From Taklimakanibacter deserti (GTDB lineage: Bacteria; Pseudomonadota; Alphaproteobacteria; Rhizobiales; Aestuariivirgaceae), in contig QORU01000005.1 of NCBI GenBank assembly GCA_003574785.1, forward strand, positions 310,001 through 374,000: DNA of 64,000 bases. Direction: 5' to 3'. Positions 1-10,267 of this stretch are shown piece by piece. The first letter of the stretch is position 1. Every line of letters begins with the position of its first letter. Below the pieces are notes generated by a model. It had not been told where the DNA came from, ran no database searches, and worked only from the letters and a program-made list of their open reading frames with translations. The position numbers and the translations under genes were made by a program.

Positions 1-1
1 G

Positions 2-208
2 CTGTCGGACACGCCTTCCGATTTCCGCCCCGGCGACATCGTCACCCAGATGCTGCCCGGCAATCTGGCGCATATCGCGCTGGTCACGCATCTGGCCTCG
101 CCCGATGGGAAGCGCCCGCTCTGCGTCCACAATATCGGCGCCGGTGCAAGGCTCGAGGATATCCTCTTCGCCTACCGGCTGACCGGCCATTACCGTTTCA
201 GGCTTTGA
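2..208 (+). CDS. DUF1287 domain protein, 3' end (5' truncated by the window)
   Basis: Only the last 68 codons are in the window. The readable C-terminus has the pattern of DUF1287 proteins: FRPGDIVTQMLPGNLAHIAL, then a VHNIGAGARLED stretch, ending in TGHYRF. Proteins of this family are usually secreted and about 200 residues long, and their biochemical role is not established. The stop codon lies inside the 3' end of the convergent htpG gene, so the two genes overlap tail to tail by 11 bases. The family call rests on the conserved C-terminal motifs alone. Confidence 0.7.
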   Translation: MSDTPSDFRPGDIVTQMLPGNLAHIALVTHLASPDGKRPLCVHNIGAGARLEDILFAYRLTGHYRFRL

Positions 209-2108
209 CCGGGCCGAAGGCCTTCTGCATCAGGCCGCATACGCAGCCGGCGAATTTCGCCGGATCAGTGACCTGCTCGCCATCCATGACCCGGGCGAGA
301 TCGAGGAGCAGGCTGGAAGCCTCGCCGAGCTCCGGGCAAGCGCCACGCTCTTTGGCCGTCGCGGCCAAGGCCTGGATCAGCGCATGGCCGGCATTGATCT
401 CGAGGACGGGCTTCGAGACCTTCACATCGGTCGTGCCTTGCCGCGCCAGGAGCTTTTCCAAGGTGCGGTCGAGCGCCTGGTCGCTGGCGACGAGGCAGAC
501 GGGACTGTCGGTGAGCCGCTGTGATTTGCGCACATCGGCGACCTGATCGCCGAGCGCCTGCTTGATGACGGCGATGAGCGTCGCCGTGGCGCCTTGATCG
601 GCAGCGTCTTCCTTGGACGCTTCCTTTTCGAGCGGCACCAGATCGAGATCGGCCGCCCCTTGCGTCACCGACTTGAACGGCTTGCCGTCGAAGCCCAGCG
701 CCAGGCGCACCCAGAAGGAATCGACCGCATCGGTGAGAAGAAGTACTTCGACGCCCCGTGCGCGAAAACCTTCGAGCTGCGGGCTCATCCTGGCCTTCGC
801 CTCGTCCTCGGCGGTGAGGTAATAGATCGCCGTCTGATTGGCCTTGAGATCGGCGACATAGTCCTTGAGCGTCACGCCGTCGCGCCTCGTCGTGTTGAAG
901 CGCACGATCTCGAACAGCTGGTCGCGCCGCTCCATGTCCTCATAGAGGCCTTCCTTGATGACGGGACCGAAGATCTCCCAGATCGTCTTCGCCTTCTCGG
1001 GCTCGGCCTCGAAGCATTTCTTGAGCTCGGCGAGCACCTTGTTGGTAACCGCCTTGCGGATCGCCGCCACTTGCGGATTGTGCTGCAGCATCTCGCGCGA
1101 GATGTTGAGCGGCATGTCCTCGCTGTCGATCACGCCACGCACGAAGCGGAGATAGGCGGGCAGCAATTCGGCGTCGTTGGTGATGAAGACGCGGCGCACA
1201 TAGAGCTTCTGCCGGCCGCGCCGTTCGGGGTCGTAGAGATCGAAGGGCTTCTCGCCCGGCACGAAGAGCAGCACCGTATATTCATGCCGGCCTTCCGCTT
1301 TGTAATGGATGGTGAGGGCGGGATCGGCATAGGCGCCGGTGATATGGCCGAAGAACTCCTTGTACTGGTCGGGGGTGATCTCGGACTTGGGCCTGGTCCA
1401 GATCGCCGAGGCTTCGTTGATCTGGCGCGTCGTTTCGGGGCCCGCCGCGAGCCGGATCGGATGCGCGATGTGGTCGGAATAGGCGCGCACCACGTGCTCG
1501 ATCTTCCAGTCCTCAAGGAATTCCAGGGCGTCGTCCTTGAGATGGAGCACGATGCGGGTGCCGCGCGCCGGCGCTTGGGTCTCCGCCACAGGCTCGACCG
1601 TGAAGGTGCCGCTGCCGTCGGATGCCCACAGGAAGGCTTGCGCCTCGCCCGCCTTGCGCGAGATCACCTCGACCTTCGCCGCCACCATGAAGGACGAATA
1701 GAAGCCGACGCCGAACTGGCCGATGAGATGGATGTCGCCCTTGGCCGTCTTCGCCTGCTCCATGAAGGCATGGGTGCCCGATTTGGCGATGGTGCCGAGA
1801 TTGTCGATGAGCTCGGCCTCGTTCATGCCGATGCCGTTATCGGCAACGGTCAGCGTCTTGGCCGTCTTGTCGGGGGTGATGGTGATGGCGAGATCGGCAT
1901 CGCCGGAAATGAGCTCCGGCGTGGCGATCGCCTCGTAGCGCAATTTGTCGAGCGCATCGGCTGAATTGGAGATGAGCTCGCGCAGGAAGACGTCGCGGTC
2001 GGAATAGACCGAATGCACCATGAGATGCAGGAGCTTCGCGACTTCCGCCTGGAAATTGTGGGAGTGCGCTTCATTCGCCGGCGGCGTCTTCGCCTCAGCC
2101 TTCGCCAT
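198..2108 (-). CDS. htpG: Molecular chaperone HtpG (Hsp90)
   Basis: The 636-residue product is a bacterial Hsp90, a cytosolic ATP-dependent dimeric chaperone. The N-terminal GHKL ATPase domain shows the usual motifs in order: SNSADALDKLR (about residues 48-58), DNGIGM (about 91-96) and GQFGVGFYSSF (about 130-140). The middle domain contains the conserved GVIDSEDMPLNISREMLQ block. Length is normal for the family. It is a monocistronic minus-strand gene, and a heat-shock-like promoter can be read just upstream (2142-2170). Its last codons overlap the end of the convergent DUF1287 gene. Confidence 0.97.
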   Translation of the reverse strand: MAKAEAKTPPANEAHSHNFQAEVAKLLHLMVHSVYSDRDVFLRELISNSADALDKLRYEAIATPELISGDADLAITITPDKTAKTLTVADNGIGMNEAELIDNLGTIAKSGTHAFMEQAKTAKGDIHLIGQFGVGFYSSFMVAAKVEVISRKAGEAQAFLWASDGSGTFTVEPVAETQAPARGTRIVLHLKDDALEFLEDWKIEHVVRAYSDHIAHPIRLAAGPETTRQINEASAIWTRPKSEITPDQYKEFFGHITGAYADPALTIHYKAEGRHEYTVLLFVPGEKPFDLYDPERRGRQKLYVRRVFITNDAELLPAYLRFVRGVIDSEDMPLNISREMLQHNPQVAAIRKAVTNKVLAELKKCFEAEPEKAKTIWEIFGPVIKEGLYEDMERRDQLFEIVRFNTTRRDGVTLKDYVADLKANQTAIYYLTAEDEAKARMSPQLEGFRARGVEVLLLTDAVDSFWVRLALGFDGKPFKSVTQGAADLDLVPLEKEASKEDAADQGATATLIAVIKQALGDQVADVRKSQRLTDSPVCLVASDQALDRTLEKLLARQGTTDVKVSKPVLEINAGHALIQALAATAKERGACPELGEASSLLLDLARVMDGEQVTDPAKFAGCVCGLMQKAFGPVKA

Positions 2109-2141
2109 CTTGACAACCCTTCTGCCAGAATTTGCTCAGGC

Positions 2142-2170
2142 ATTTGGGGAAAGCCGCTCGGCCCGTCAAG
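2142..2170 (-). promoter_or_regulatory. Candidate RpoH (sigma-32) promoter of htpG
   Basis: Read on the minus strand, CTTGAC (2170-2165) is followed 17 bases later by CCAAAT, within CCCCAAAT (2149-2142). This resembles the heat-shock promoter pattern (CTTG..., then CCCCATAT-like). It sits about 34 bases upstream of the htpG start codon. htpG genes are commonly heat-shock controlled, which supports the reading, but the -10 match is imperfect. Confidence 0.4.
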
Positions 2171-2186
2171 ATGCAGGGTGCGCGCT

Positions 2187-2217
2187 GAAAAAGAAGCGGC
2201 CGGTTTTCACCGGCCGC
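2187..2217 (-). terminator. Intrinsic terminator, minus strand, without an obvious gene
   Basis: A perfect 8-bp stem, GCGGCCGG/CCGGCCGC (2196-2203 with 2210-2217) with a six-base loop, is followed on the minus strand by TTCTTTTTC. It would end transcription entering from 2218-2550 before the htpG promoter. I see no convincing minus-strand gene there, so it may end a small RNA or shield htpG. Confidence 0.55.
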
Positions 2218-2551
2218 GAACTCTCAAATACGCCTCACTCACAGAAGGGGAGATGGTATCGGCCCGGCGGCACTTAGCTACGGGGGGCTGGGGGGCTGAG
2301 ATTTCCGACGCTTCGCACCAGCCGGGCCATTGAGGCAACGATTGAAGTGTGCCGGTCCAAGATGTCTCCGAAAGGGCCGGAATGCGGCGGCAATGTGAAA
2401 CTTTGTTACCCGCAGGGAAGGTCGTCTTATCCTGCACTTCGATCCGAATCTCATCGATTCCAACGGCTTGCCCTTCATCATGGAAAAGCAAGCTTGCCAA
2501 TCAGGCACGCTCGGTCCATGCTCTGACTGAGAAGGAGGCGCGGAAATCCCG
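2218..2551. other. Intergenic region between htpG and the DUF2794 gene
   Basis: About 330 bases without a convincing gene. Short open frames exist on both strands but none has a ribosome-binding site, family motif or plausible composition. The end nearest 2552 carries the GAAGGAGG ribosome-binding site of the DUF2794 gene. A minus-strand transcript ending at the terminator at 2187-2217 is possible. Confidence 0.4.
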
Positions 2552-2935
2552 GTGAGCGATTTCGAGCCGATAGTTTCCTTCCGGTCGCGTCCGGCTGGTA
2601 CGCGTTCGGAACCGAAAGACACCAGCCCCCCGGCGAAGAAGACCGCTTTCGACCGGAAAGAACTCAATATTATTCTCAATCTCTATGGCTCCAAGGTCGC
2701 CGAAGGCGAATGGCGCGATTATGCGCTCGATTTCGGCAGCGACACCGCGACCTTCTCCATCTACCGCCGCACCAGCGAGGTGCCGCTCTACCGGATCGTC
2801 AAGGACATGACGCTGGCGCGCCGCCAGGGCGCCTATGCGGTGATCGCCCAGGGCGGGCTGATCCTGAGGCGCGGCCATGACCTGGCGCAGGTGCTGCGCG
2901 TGCTCTTCGGCAAGCCCAAGCTGGTGACGATCTAA
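2552..2935 (+). CDS. DUF2794 domain protein
   Basis: A 127-residue protein of the alphaproteobacterial DUF2794 family. After a disordered N-terminus of about 30 residues comes the core: FDRKELNIILNLYG, GEWRDYALDF, SEVPLYRIVKDM and a final RRGHDLAQVLRVLFGKPKL. The function is unknown. The start is GTG at 2552, chosen because GAAGGAGG lies 13 bases upstream and because the core keeps its usual distance from the N-terminus. It stands alone, convergent with the next gene across a terminator. Confidence 0.85.
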   Translation: MSDFEPIVSFRSRPAGTRSEPKDTSPPAKKTAFDRKELNIILNLYGSKVAEGEWRDYALDFGSDTATFSIYRRTSEVPLYRIVKDMTLARRQGAYAVIAQGGLILRRGHDLAQVLRVLFGKPKLVTI

Positions 2936-2950
2936 GCTCCGTCCCGCACC

Positions 2951-2983
2951 AAAAGAAAACCCCGGATGTCGCCATCCGGGGTT
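2951..2983 (-). terminator. Intrinsic terminator of the Bax-inhibitor-like gene
   Basis: An 11-bp perfect stem (2958-2968 with 2973-2983, loop TCGC) is followed on the minus strand by TTTTCTTTT. It lies 25 bases past the stop of the 3008-3745 gene. On the plus strand there is no T run, so it mainly serves the minus strand. Confidence 0.8.
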
Positions 2984-3007
2984 GGAGTTATCGCTTTGCG
3001 CCGAGGC

Positions 3008-3745
3008 TTATTCGCGACTGCCGAACAGCCTGAGCATCATGAGGAACAGGTTGATGAAGTCGAGATAGAGGTTGAGCGCGCCCATGAGGATCTTCTTGCT
3101 CATGGTCTCGCCGTCATCGGCCTCGAAATACATCTCCTTGATCTTCTGCGTGTCATAGGCGGTGAGGCCGGCGAAGACGAGGACGCCCACCACCGAGATC
3201 ACGAATTGCAGCGCCCCGTTCGGCCAAAACAGGTTGACGAGGCTCGCGATGATGATGCCGATGAGGCCCATGAACAGGAACGAGCCCCAGCCAGTGAGGT
3301 CACGCTTGGTCGTGTAGCCCCACAGACTCAAGGCGCCGAAGGTCGCCGCCGAGATGAAGAACACGCGGGTGATGCTGTTGCCCGAATAGACGAGGCCCAA
3401 GGTTGAGAAGGCGACGCCATTGAGCGCGGCATAGATCCAGAACACCGCCTGGGCGGTGGCCGCCCGCATCGCCTGAATGCGGAACGACAGGAAGAACACC
3501 AGCGCGACCGGCGCCAGCACGAACACCCACATCAAGGGCGACTGGAACAGCGTCTGACCGAAGGGCGTGAGCTGGCCGTTTTGGACCGCCAGCATATAGG
3601 TGCCGGCAGCCACGGCGCCCGTGACCGCAAGGCCGGAGGCCATGTAGTTGTAGACGCCGAGCATATAGGACCTGAGGCCCTGATCTATCTCGGCTTGTGT
3701 GCCGGCGCGGGTCTGCGCCTGCGGTTGATATCTTACTTCAGCCAT
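3008..3745 (-). CDS. Bax inhibitor-1 / YccA family membrane protein
   Basis: A 245-residue inner-membrane protein with seven hydrophobic segments, matching the Bax inhibitor-1 (TMBIM/UPF0005) family. Visible family traits are LRSYMLGVYNYMASGLAVTG near residue 25, GALSLWGYTTKRDLTGWG near the middle, GLTAYDTQKIKEMYFE, and a C-terminal LYLDFINLFLMMLRLFG. In other members these regions form a pH-sensitive calcium leak pore; the bacterial role is not well defined. The gene is monocistronic with its own terminator. Confidence 0.92.
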   Translation of the reverse strand: MAEVRYQPQAQTRAGTQAEIDQGLRSYMLGVYNYMASGLAVTGAVAAGTYMLAVQNGQLTPFGQTLFQSPLMWVFVLAPVALVFFLSFRIQAMRAATAQAVFWIYAALNGVAFSTLGLVYSGNSITRVFFISAATFGALSLWGYTTKRDLTGWGSFLFMGLIGIIIASLVNLFWPNGALQFVISVVGVLVFAGLTAYDTQKIKEMYFEADDGETMSKKILMGALNLYLDFINLFLMMLRLFGSRE

Positions 3746-3831
3746 TTAGGTGCTCCCTCCAGAATTCGAAACACGCGACGCATATGGGGGGTCCGACCCC
3801 CAGCGTCAAGCAGTCAAGATATTGAACTCTC

Positions 3832-4125
3832 TCACAACTTTGCGATGAGGTCCATCTTTTGGGCAAGTCTCACGTCGAGCTCGGTTAACCCGCCCGCACT
3901 ATGGGTCGAGAGGACGACGTCCACCTTATTGTAGACATTGGACCATTCCGGATGATGGTCCATTTTCTCGGCCGCGAGCGCTACCCTCGCCATGAAGCCG
4001 AAAGCCTCGCTGAAGGTCTTGAACTTGAAGCTCTTGGCAATGGCGTCCCTGCCCGACAGCTCGCTCCAGCCGGAAAGCCCAGCCAGCGCTTTCGCCCGTT
4101 CGGCCGCGGAAAGCTTCTCGGGCAT
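3832..4125 (-). CDS. phhB: Pterin-4-alpha-carbinolamine dehydratase
   Basis: A 97-residue protein that dehydrates 4a-hydroxytetrahydropterin, recycling the cofactor of aromatic amino acid hydroxylases. The diagnostic run [16 protein letters not shown] is present around residues 53-68, with the catalytic histidines, followed by [13 protein letters not shown]. The length is typical. Its start codon shares one base with the stop of the upstream thpR gene (TGATG), so the two are almost certainly co-translated. No phenylalanine hydroxylase gene is in the window. Confidence 0.93.
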   Translation of the reverse strand: MPEKLSAAERAKALAGLSGWSELSGRDAIAKSFKFKTFSEAFGFMARVALAAEKMDHHPEWSNVYNKVDVVLSTHSAGGLTELDVRLAQKMDLIAKL

Positions 4126-4667
4126 CAGACCGTCGCCCCCAGTGAATAGGCCTCCTCGACCGCATAGGGCCCGCCGCCGCGGGAGGGCCTCGAGGAGAAC
4201 AGCACGAAGCGGTCCACCTCGAAGAAGCGGCTGGCGAACAGGCTGTGCGCCGCGATGAAGCGATGGACGTGATCGAGCGTCGTGTCGCGCAGGCGCGCCA
4301 GCGTCACATGCGGGGTGAATTTGCGCTGCTCGGGCGGCATGCCGAGCATCTGGCAGATGCGCTCATGCGTGTTCTGCAGGCGCCTGAGCTCCGGACTTTC
4401 GGCGACGCTGGCATAGAGCGAATGCGGCTTGTTGCCGCCGAAAGCGTCGATGCCTTTGAGCCGGAGCGTGAAGGGCTTCGCCGAGACGGCATCGAGTTCG
4501 GCTGCGATTTCGCGCGCCAATCCGTCATCGATGTCGCCAATGAAACGCAGGGTGATGTGATAGGAGTCCCGGTCGATCCAGCGAGCCCCCCATATGCCGC
4601 CTTTCATGAGATCAAGCTCGAAGGCGACGTCGCTCGGGATTTCGACACCAGTGAACAAGCGCGGCAT
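4125..4667 (-). CDS. thpR: RNA 2',3'-cyclic phosphodiesterase
   Basis: A 180-residue member of the 2H phosphoesterase superfamily (LigT/ThpR), which opens 2',3'-cyclic phosphates on RNA. The two catalytic H-x-T motifs are clear: HITLRF near residue 38 and HVTLARL near residue 118. The N-terminus [11 protein letters not shown] is typical. It is the first gene of a two-gene operon with phhB. GGAGG just upstream of the ATG supports the start. Confidence 0.92.
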   Translation of the reverse strand: MPRLFTGVEIPSDVAFELDLMKGGIWGARWIDRDSYHITLRFIGDIDDGLAREIAAELDAVSAKPFTLRLKGIDAFGGNKPHSLYASVAESPELRRLQNTHERICQMLGMPPEQRKFTPHVTLARLRDTTLDHVHRFIAAHSLFASRFFEVDRFVLFSSRPSRGGGPYAVEEAYSLGATV

Positions 4668-4752
4668 GGCGGGCCTCCTTTCGAAAGCGAAAGCTCGTTT
4701 GTCGCGTGAGCAGCAGCCTTACGCTAACGCGATTCGTGAAGAATAAAAGGGG

Positions 4753-5385
4753 TTATTTCGCGGAAGCCTGCTTGAGCAGGTCTTCCGTGATCGGAAGGAT
4801 TCGTGAGACGATCATATCCACTCCTTTGCTGTTGGGATGGAGCCCGTCCGGCTGATTGAGGGCCGGCTCGGCGGCGACGCCGTCGAGGAAGAAGGGGTAG
4901 AACAAGACGCCGTGCTTCTCGGCGAGGCGCGGGAAAAGGGCGTCGAATTTCTTCCCATAGTCGGGACCGAGATTGCGGGGTGCCAGCATGCCGACGAAGA
5001 GCACCGGCAGCTTGCGCTTCTTGAGCTCGCTCAAAATCCGATCGAGCGCCTTTTCGGTGGCTTCCGGGTCGACCCCCCGCAAGGCGTCATTGGCGCCCAA
5101 TTCGACGATGACTGCGTCGATTTCCGGCACCAGCGACCAGTCGAGCCGCTCGGCGCCGGCGCTCGAGGTGTCGCCCGAGACCCCGGCATTGGCGATCACG
5201 ATATCGTGACCCCGGGCCTTGAGGGCGGCTTGGAGCTTCGCGGGAAAGGCTTCTTGCGGATCGACGCCGAGGCCAGCGGTCAGGCTGTCGCCAAAGGCCA
5301 GGATATGGATGGTTTGCGCCTTGAGCGGCGAAGCGGCGACGAGGAGGCCCAAAAAAAGTGCGAATAACCCGAATCGCATGCCCAA
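4753..5385 (-). CDS. tesA: Periplasmic GDSL esterase (arylesterase / TesA-like)
   Basis: The 210-residue product starts with a signal peptide (MGMRFGLFALFLGLLVAAS, cleavage near AQA/AQT). It then has the SGNH-hydrolase blocks: FGDSLTAGLG (catalytic Ser), NAGVSGDTSS, GANDALRG and DGLHPNSKG (catalytic Asp and His). TesA-type enzymes hydrolyse acyl-CoA thioesters or aryl esters in the periplasm. It is divergent from a YbbA/YbbP-like ABC transporter, an arrangement seen in many proteobacteria, so a link in lipid turnover or export is plausible but unproven. Confidence 0.9.
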   Translation of the reverse strand: MGMRFGLFALFLGLLVAASPLKAQTIHILAFGDSLTAGLGVDPQEAFPAKLQAALKARGHDIVIANAGVSGDTSSAGAERLDWSLVPEIDAVIVELGANDALRGVDPEATEKALDRILSELKKRKLPVLFVGMLAPRNLGPDYGKKFDALFPRLAEKHGVLFYPFFLDGVAAEPALNQPDGLHPNSKGVDMIVSRILPITEDLLKQASAK

Positions 5386-5417
5386 TAGGTAGGAACTCCT
5401 TGTGACAACAGCAAGTC

Positions 5418-6148
<731 letters not shown>

Positions 6149-6152
<4 letters not shown>

Positions 6153-8659
6153 GGCCCGATCTGTGGCTCACTTATGCCTGGCGCGATCTGCGCTCGGGGC
6201 TGCAGGGCTTCTGGATCTTCCTCACTTGCCTGGCGCTCGGCACCGCGGCGATCGCCATCGTCGGCTCGCTCGGCGCCGCCATCGATCGCGGCCTCGTCGA
6301 GCAGGGTCAGCCGCTGCTCGGCGGCGATGTCGAAGTGGCGCTCATCCATCGCGAGGCGACGCCGCAAGAGCTCACCTTCCTCGCCAGCAAAGGCACGGTG
6401 TCCAAGGTCGGAAGCCTCAGGGCCATGGCGCGCGGCAACGACATGACGGCGCTGGTCGAGATCAAGGCGATCGACGATCCCTATCCGCTCTATGGCACGC
6501 TCGACCTCTCGCCCGCGGGTGATCTCAAATCAGCGGTCGCCGGGGACGGTGTCGCTGTCGATCCCGTCCTGCTCGAGCGTTTGAATCTGCGCCTCGGCGA
6601 CAAGGTCCGCATCGGCGATGCTGATTTCACCATCAAGGCCACGATCCTCAAGGAGCCCGACCGCATTTCCGACGGCCTCGCTCTGGGTCCCCGGGTGATG
6701 ATGAGCGAAGCCTCTCTCGCCGCGACCGGCCTCATCCAGCCGGGGAGCCTCATCACCTGGAAATACCGGGTGAAGATGGCCGACGGCACCAGCCTCAAGG
6801 AGGTGCGCGAGGTGGTGCGCCAGGCGCAGGAGGACCATCGCGATTCAGGCTGGCGGGTGCGCAATCGCGGCAGCGCCGCACCGGGCGCCGATCAATATAT
6901 CGAGCGGCTCTCCTATTTCATGACGCTGGTCGGCCTGACCGCGCTCATCATCGGCGGCGCCGGCATCGCCAATGCCGCCTCGGCCTTCGTCAACCGCCGC
7001 ACCGCGGCGATCGCGACGCTCAAATGCCTGGGCTGCACGCAGCGCAACATCACCGGCATCTATCTGACCGAGATCCTCCTGGTGGCGCTGCTCGCCATCG
7101 CCATCGGCCTCGCGGCGGGCGCGGTGGCGCCGATGATCGCCAAGGCGACGATCGGCGATTTGATCCCCTTGCCTTTGACGGCGGGCGTCGAAGGACGACC
7201 GCTGCTGCTCGCGGCCGTATTCGGCATGCTGGTCGCGCTCGCTTTCACCATGTGGCCGCTCGCCCGCACGCGCCATGTGCCGGCTTCGGCCTTGTTCCGC
7301 CATCATGTGCAGGCCTTCGCCGGCTGGCCGGGCTTTGGCGCCTTGATCACCATCGCTTTGTCGCTCGGCCTCATGGCGGTGCTCGTCTATGCGAGCTTCG
7401 CCGATGCGCGCATCACCACGATCTATCTGTCGGGTCTTGCCGGCAGCTTCGTCGTGCTCCTGGGATTGGCGGCGGCGATCGTCCATGTGACCCGCAAATT
7501 GCCGCGGCCGAAGAGCGCGATCTGGCGCTATGCGCTGTCCAATGTGCATCGTCCGGGCTCGGCGGCGATCTCCGTGATCCTGGCCCTCGGCCTCGGCCTC
7601 ACTTTGTTCGTGACGCTGGCGCTCACCGACCGCACCATTTCGACCGAGCTCACTTCCGGCATTCCCGACCGTGCGCCTTCCTTCTTCTTCCTCGACATCC
7701 GCAATGACGAGAAGCAGGCCTTTCTCGATCTCGTGCGCAAGGAGCCCGGCGTCACCGCCGTCGAGACGGCGCCGATGCTGCGTGGCCGGATCACCAATCT
7801 CAAGGGCGTGACGGTGGAGAAGGTGCAAGCCTCGCCCGATGCCGCATGGGCCTTGCGCGGCGATCGCGGTCTCACCTATGCGAGCGACCTGCCGCAGGGC
7901 TCGACGCTCACAGCCGGTGAATGGTGGCCGGCGAATTATTCCGGGCCGCCGCTCGTCTCCTTCGTCGATGAGGTCGCCAAGGGTTTGGACCTGGGGCTCG
8001 GCGATGACATCACCGTCAATGTGCTGGGCCGCGACGTGACCGCCAAGATCGCGAGCTTGAGGAAAGTGAACTGGCGCTCGCTCGACATCAACTTCCTGAT
8101 GATCTTCACGCCCGACACGCTGAAGCAAGCGCCGCATCAGAACATCGTCACCGTCGAGATGGCGGGCGGCGATGAAGGCAAACTCTTGAATGCGGTTTCC
8201 CGCGCCTTCCCGACCGTGACCGCGATCAGGGTCAAGGATGTGGTCGCCACCGTGACCGATCTCCTGACCCAGATGCTGGCGGCGATCAGGGGCGCCAATG
8301 CGCTGACCCTCATCACTGGCATCCTCGTCCTCGCCGGCGCCCTGAGCGCCGGGCTTTCGGGCAGGCTCTATGACGCGGTCGTGCTCAAGACCTATGGCGC
8401 GACGCGTATCGAGCTCATCCAGGCCTTCATCATCGAATATGCGATACTGGGCCTTGCTTCCGCGGTCTTCGGCATCACTGTCGGGGCGCTAGGATCCTGG
8501 TTCCTGAGCTTTTGGATCCTCGAAATGCCCTGGGCCTTCTCCTGGGCGACTGCGATCGTCACCGCTCTTCTCGCCATGGCGCTCGCCATCGCCGCGGGGC
8601 TCACCGTCACCTGGCGGGCGCTCACCGCCAAGCCCGCGCCGATCCTCAGGGACGAGTAG
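6149..8659 (+). CDS. ABC transporter permease, FtsX-like, YbbP type
   Basis: The 836-residue protein has an N-terminal transmembrane helix, a large periplasmic domain, a central group of helices around residues 255-490, a second periplasmic domain and three C-terminal helices. This is the two-FtsX-domain layout of YbbP/DUF214 permeases. Start is GTG at 6149, overlapping the ATPase stop. With its partner it would form an exporter or mechanotransmission complex of unknown substrate; the divergent TesA-like esterase suggests an envelope-lipid role. Confidence 0.9.
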
Positions 8660-10162
8660 CCGTCGCGCATTGCGGTGATCTCGCTAGATTGAGGATGGCG
8701 AAGCTCGCCAAAGCGAGAAGCCACATGCCAAGGCCGCCATAGAGCATCACCCAGCCGAAACCTTGGGTGAGCGCGCCATGGACGATCGCCGCCGGCTGGT
8801 CGAAAGACGTTACGCGTCCCGAGGCGATGCCTTCGGCGAGGTTGCGCAATTGCGCGGGCTCGAGCGACGCCGGAAGCGTCTGCTCGAGATAGGCGAGCAC
8901 GCCTTCCACCAGGACGAAGCCCATCACCGCGATGTTGATGGCGAGCGCGATGAGCCGGGCGCTGGTATCGATGCCGGAGGCCATGCCGGATCGATCGGCC
9001 GAGACCGAGCTCGTGGTCGTGTCGGTGACGGGCGTGCTGGTGAGCCCGATGCCGATGCCGGCGAGGAGCGCCCCCGGCAGCAAGGTCAGCCAGGTCGGAT
9101 TTTCGACACCGCTGCCGAACCGCATCAGGATGAAGCCTGCACCGATGGTGAAGAGGCCCAAGGGAATGACGCGGCGCGCGTGATAGGTGACGAGCAGATA
9201 TTGCGCGACGGGCGTCATCACCAGGAAGGGCATGGTGTAAGCAAGCAGCACGAGGCCGGTGACCTCGCTGTCATAGCCGAGACCCAGAGTGAAATAGATC
9301 GGCAGATAGATCATGAACGGCCAGTAGCTGAAGTTCATGCCGATGCAGCCGAGGATGGCGCCCGAGAAATTGGGTATCTTGAACACCGAGAAGTCGAACA
9401 TCGGATGCGCCGTGAAGAGCTCGGCGGTGATGAAGGCGATGAAGCTTGCCAGCGTCGCGGCGATGATGGCGAGCGCCGACGGGCTGGTGAAGCCGAGATC
9501 GGCCCCTTGCGTGATGTAGTAAGTGAGGCCGAAGACCGCAGCGGTCAGCGTGACGATGCCGGGGAGATCGAGCCGCTTCGCTTGCGGATCGCGTGATTCG
9601 CTCACCCCGGCGAAGGTCAGAGCGAGGGTGAGTGCTGCGAGCGGCACATGCGCTAGGAACACCCATTGCCAGGTGGAGAGCGCTATGATGAGCCCGCCGA
9701 TGATCGGGCCGAAGCCGAGCCCGATGCCGGCGATGACGCCCCAGGTCGCGAAGGCGCGGGCGCGCTCGCGGCCCTCGCGGAATTGATGCGACAGCACCGC
9801 GATGGTGCAAATGAACATCGCCCCGCCGGCCATGCCCTGCAGGACCGCCCGATGATGAGCAGGGAAGCACTGGGCGCCAGGCCGCAGATGAGCGAGGTCA
9901 CGGCGAAGCCCGCCGTCGCCAGCGCGAAGACCCGCCGGCGGCCGAAGCGGTCCGCCAATGTGCCCACCGCCATCAGCACTGTCGTGCAGGCGATCGTATA
10001 GGCGTTCATGATCCACTGCATGTCCTTGAAGGAGGCGCCGAGCACTGTTTCGAGGGTCGGCAGGATCACCGGGACGCTCGAGATCTCGAGCCCGAACATC
10101 AAGGCCGCGAGACAGACGGCGAGAAGGGCAAGGGTATTTGGGCTTTGGGCGGAAGCGATCAT
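8646..10162 (-). pseudogene. DHA2-family (EmrB/QacA) MFS exporter, frameshifted
   Basis: The N-terminal 106 codons (from ATG 10162: MFGLEISSVPVILPTLE, motif A GTLADRFGRRRVF, then SLLIIGR) and the rest (VLQGMAGGAMFICTIAVLSHQ onward, to the stop at 8646) are in different frames. They join exactly if one G is added between 9845 and 9844, restoring LLIIGRVLQGMAGG. The repaired protein would have about 505 residues, as usual for 14-helix drug/proton antiporters. Either the gene carries a real single-base deletion or this is a base-calling error in a GC-rich run. It is divergent from a LysR gene that probably controls it. The 3' end overlaps the end of the convergent permease gene. Confidence 0.85.
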
Positions 10163-10267
10163 TGCGCAAGGTCCTCAAGGCTTCGGTCCCTTGCGAGATA
10201 GTCCGGCGCCAACCATATAAAAATGGGATGATTTCATATTTCAGAGATAACAATCTAGAATGAGCCT

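Noticed and set aside
594..1964. Long open frame on the plus strand opposite htpG
   Set aside because: It is antisense to a well-conserved gene, Arg/Leu/Gly-rich, without any family motif; it is an effect of high GC third-position bias. The same holds for long frames opposite lysA (25634-26911), the TIGR02302 gene (28303-29835), nrdJ (35959-37536), ggt (53188-54096), the hydroxylase (56195-57559), amtB (58058-59659) and ftsK (59678-61921).
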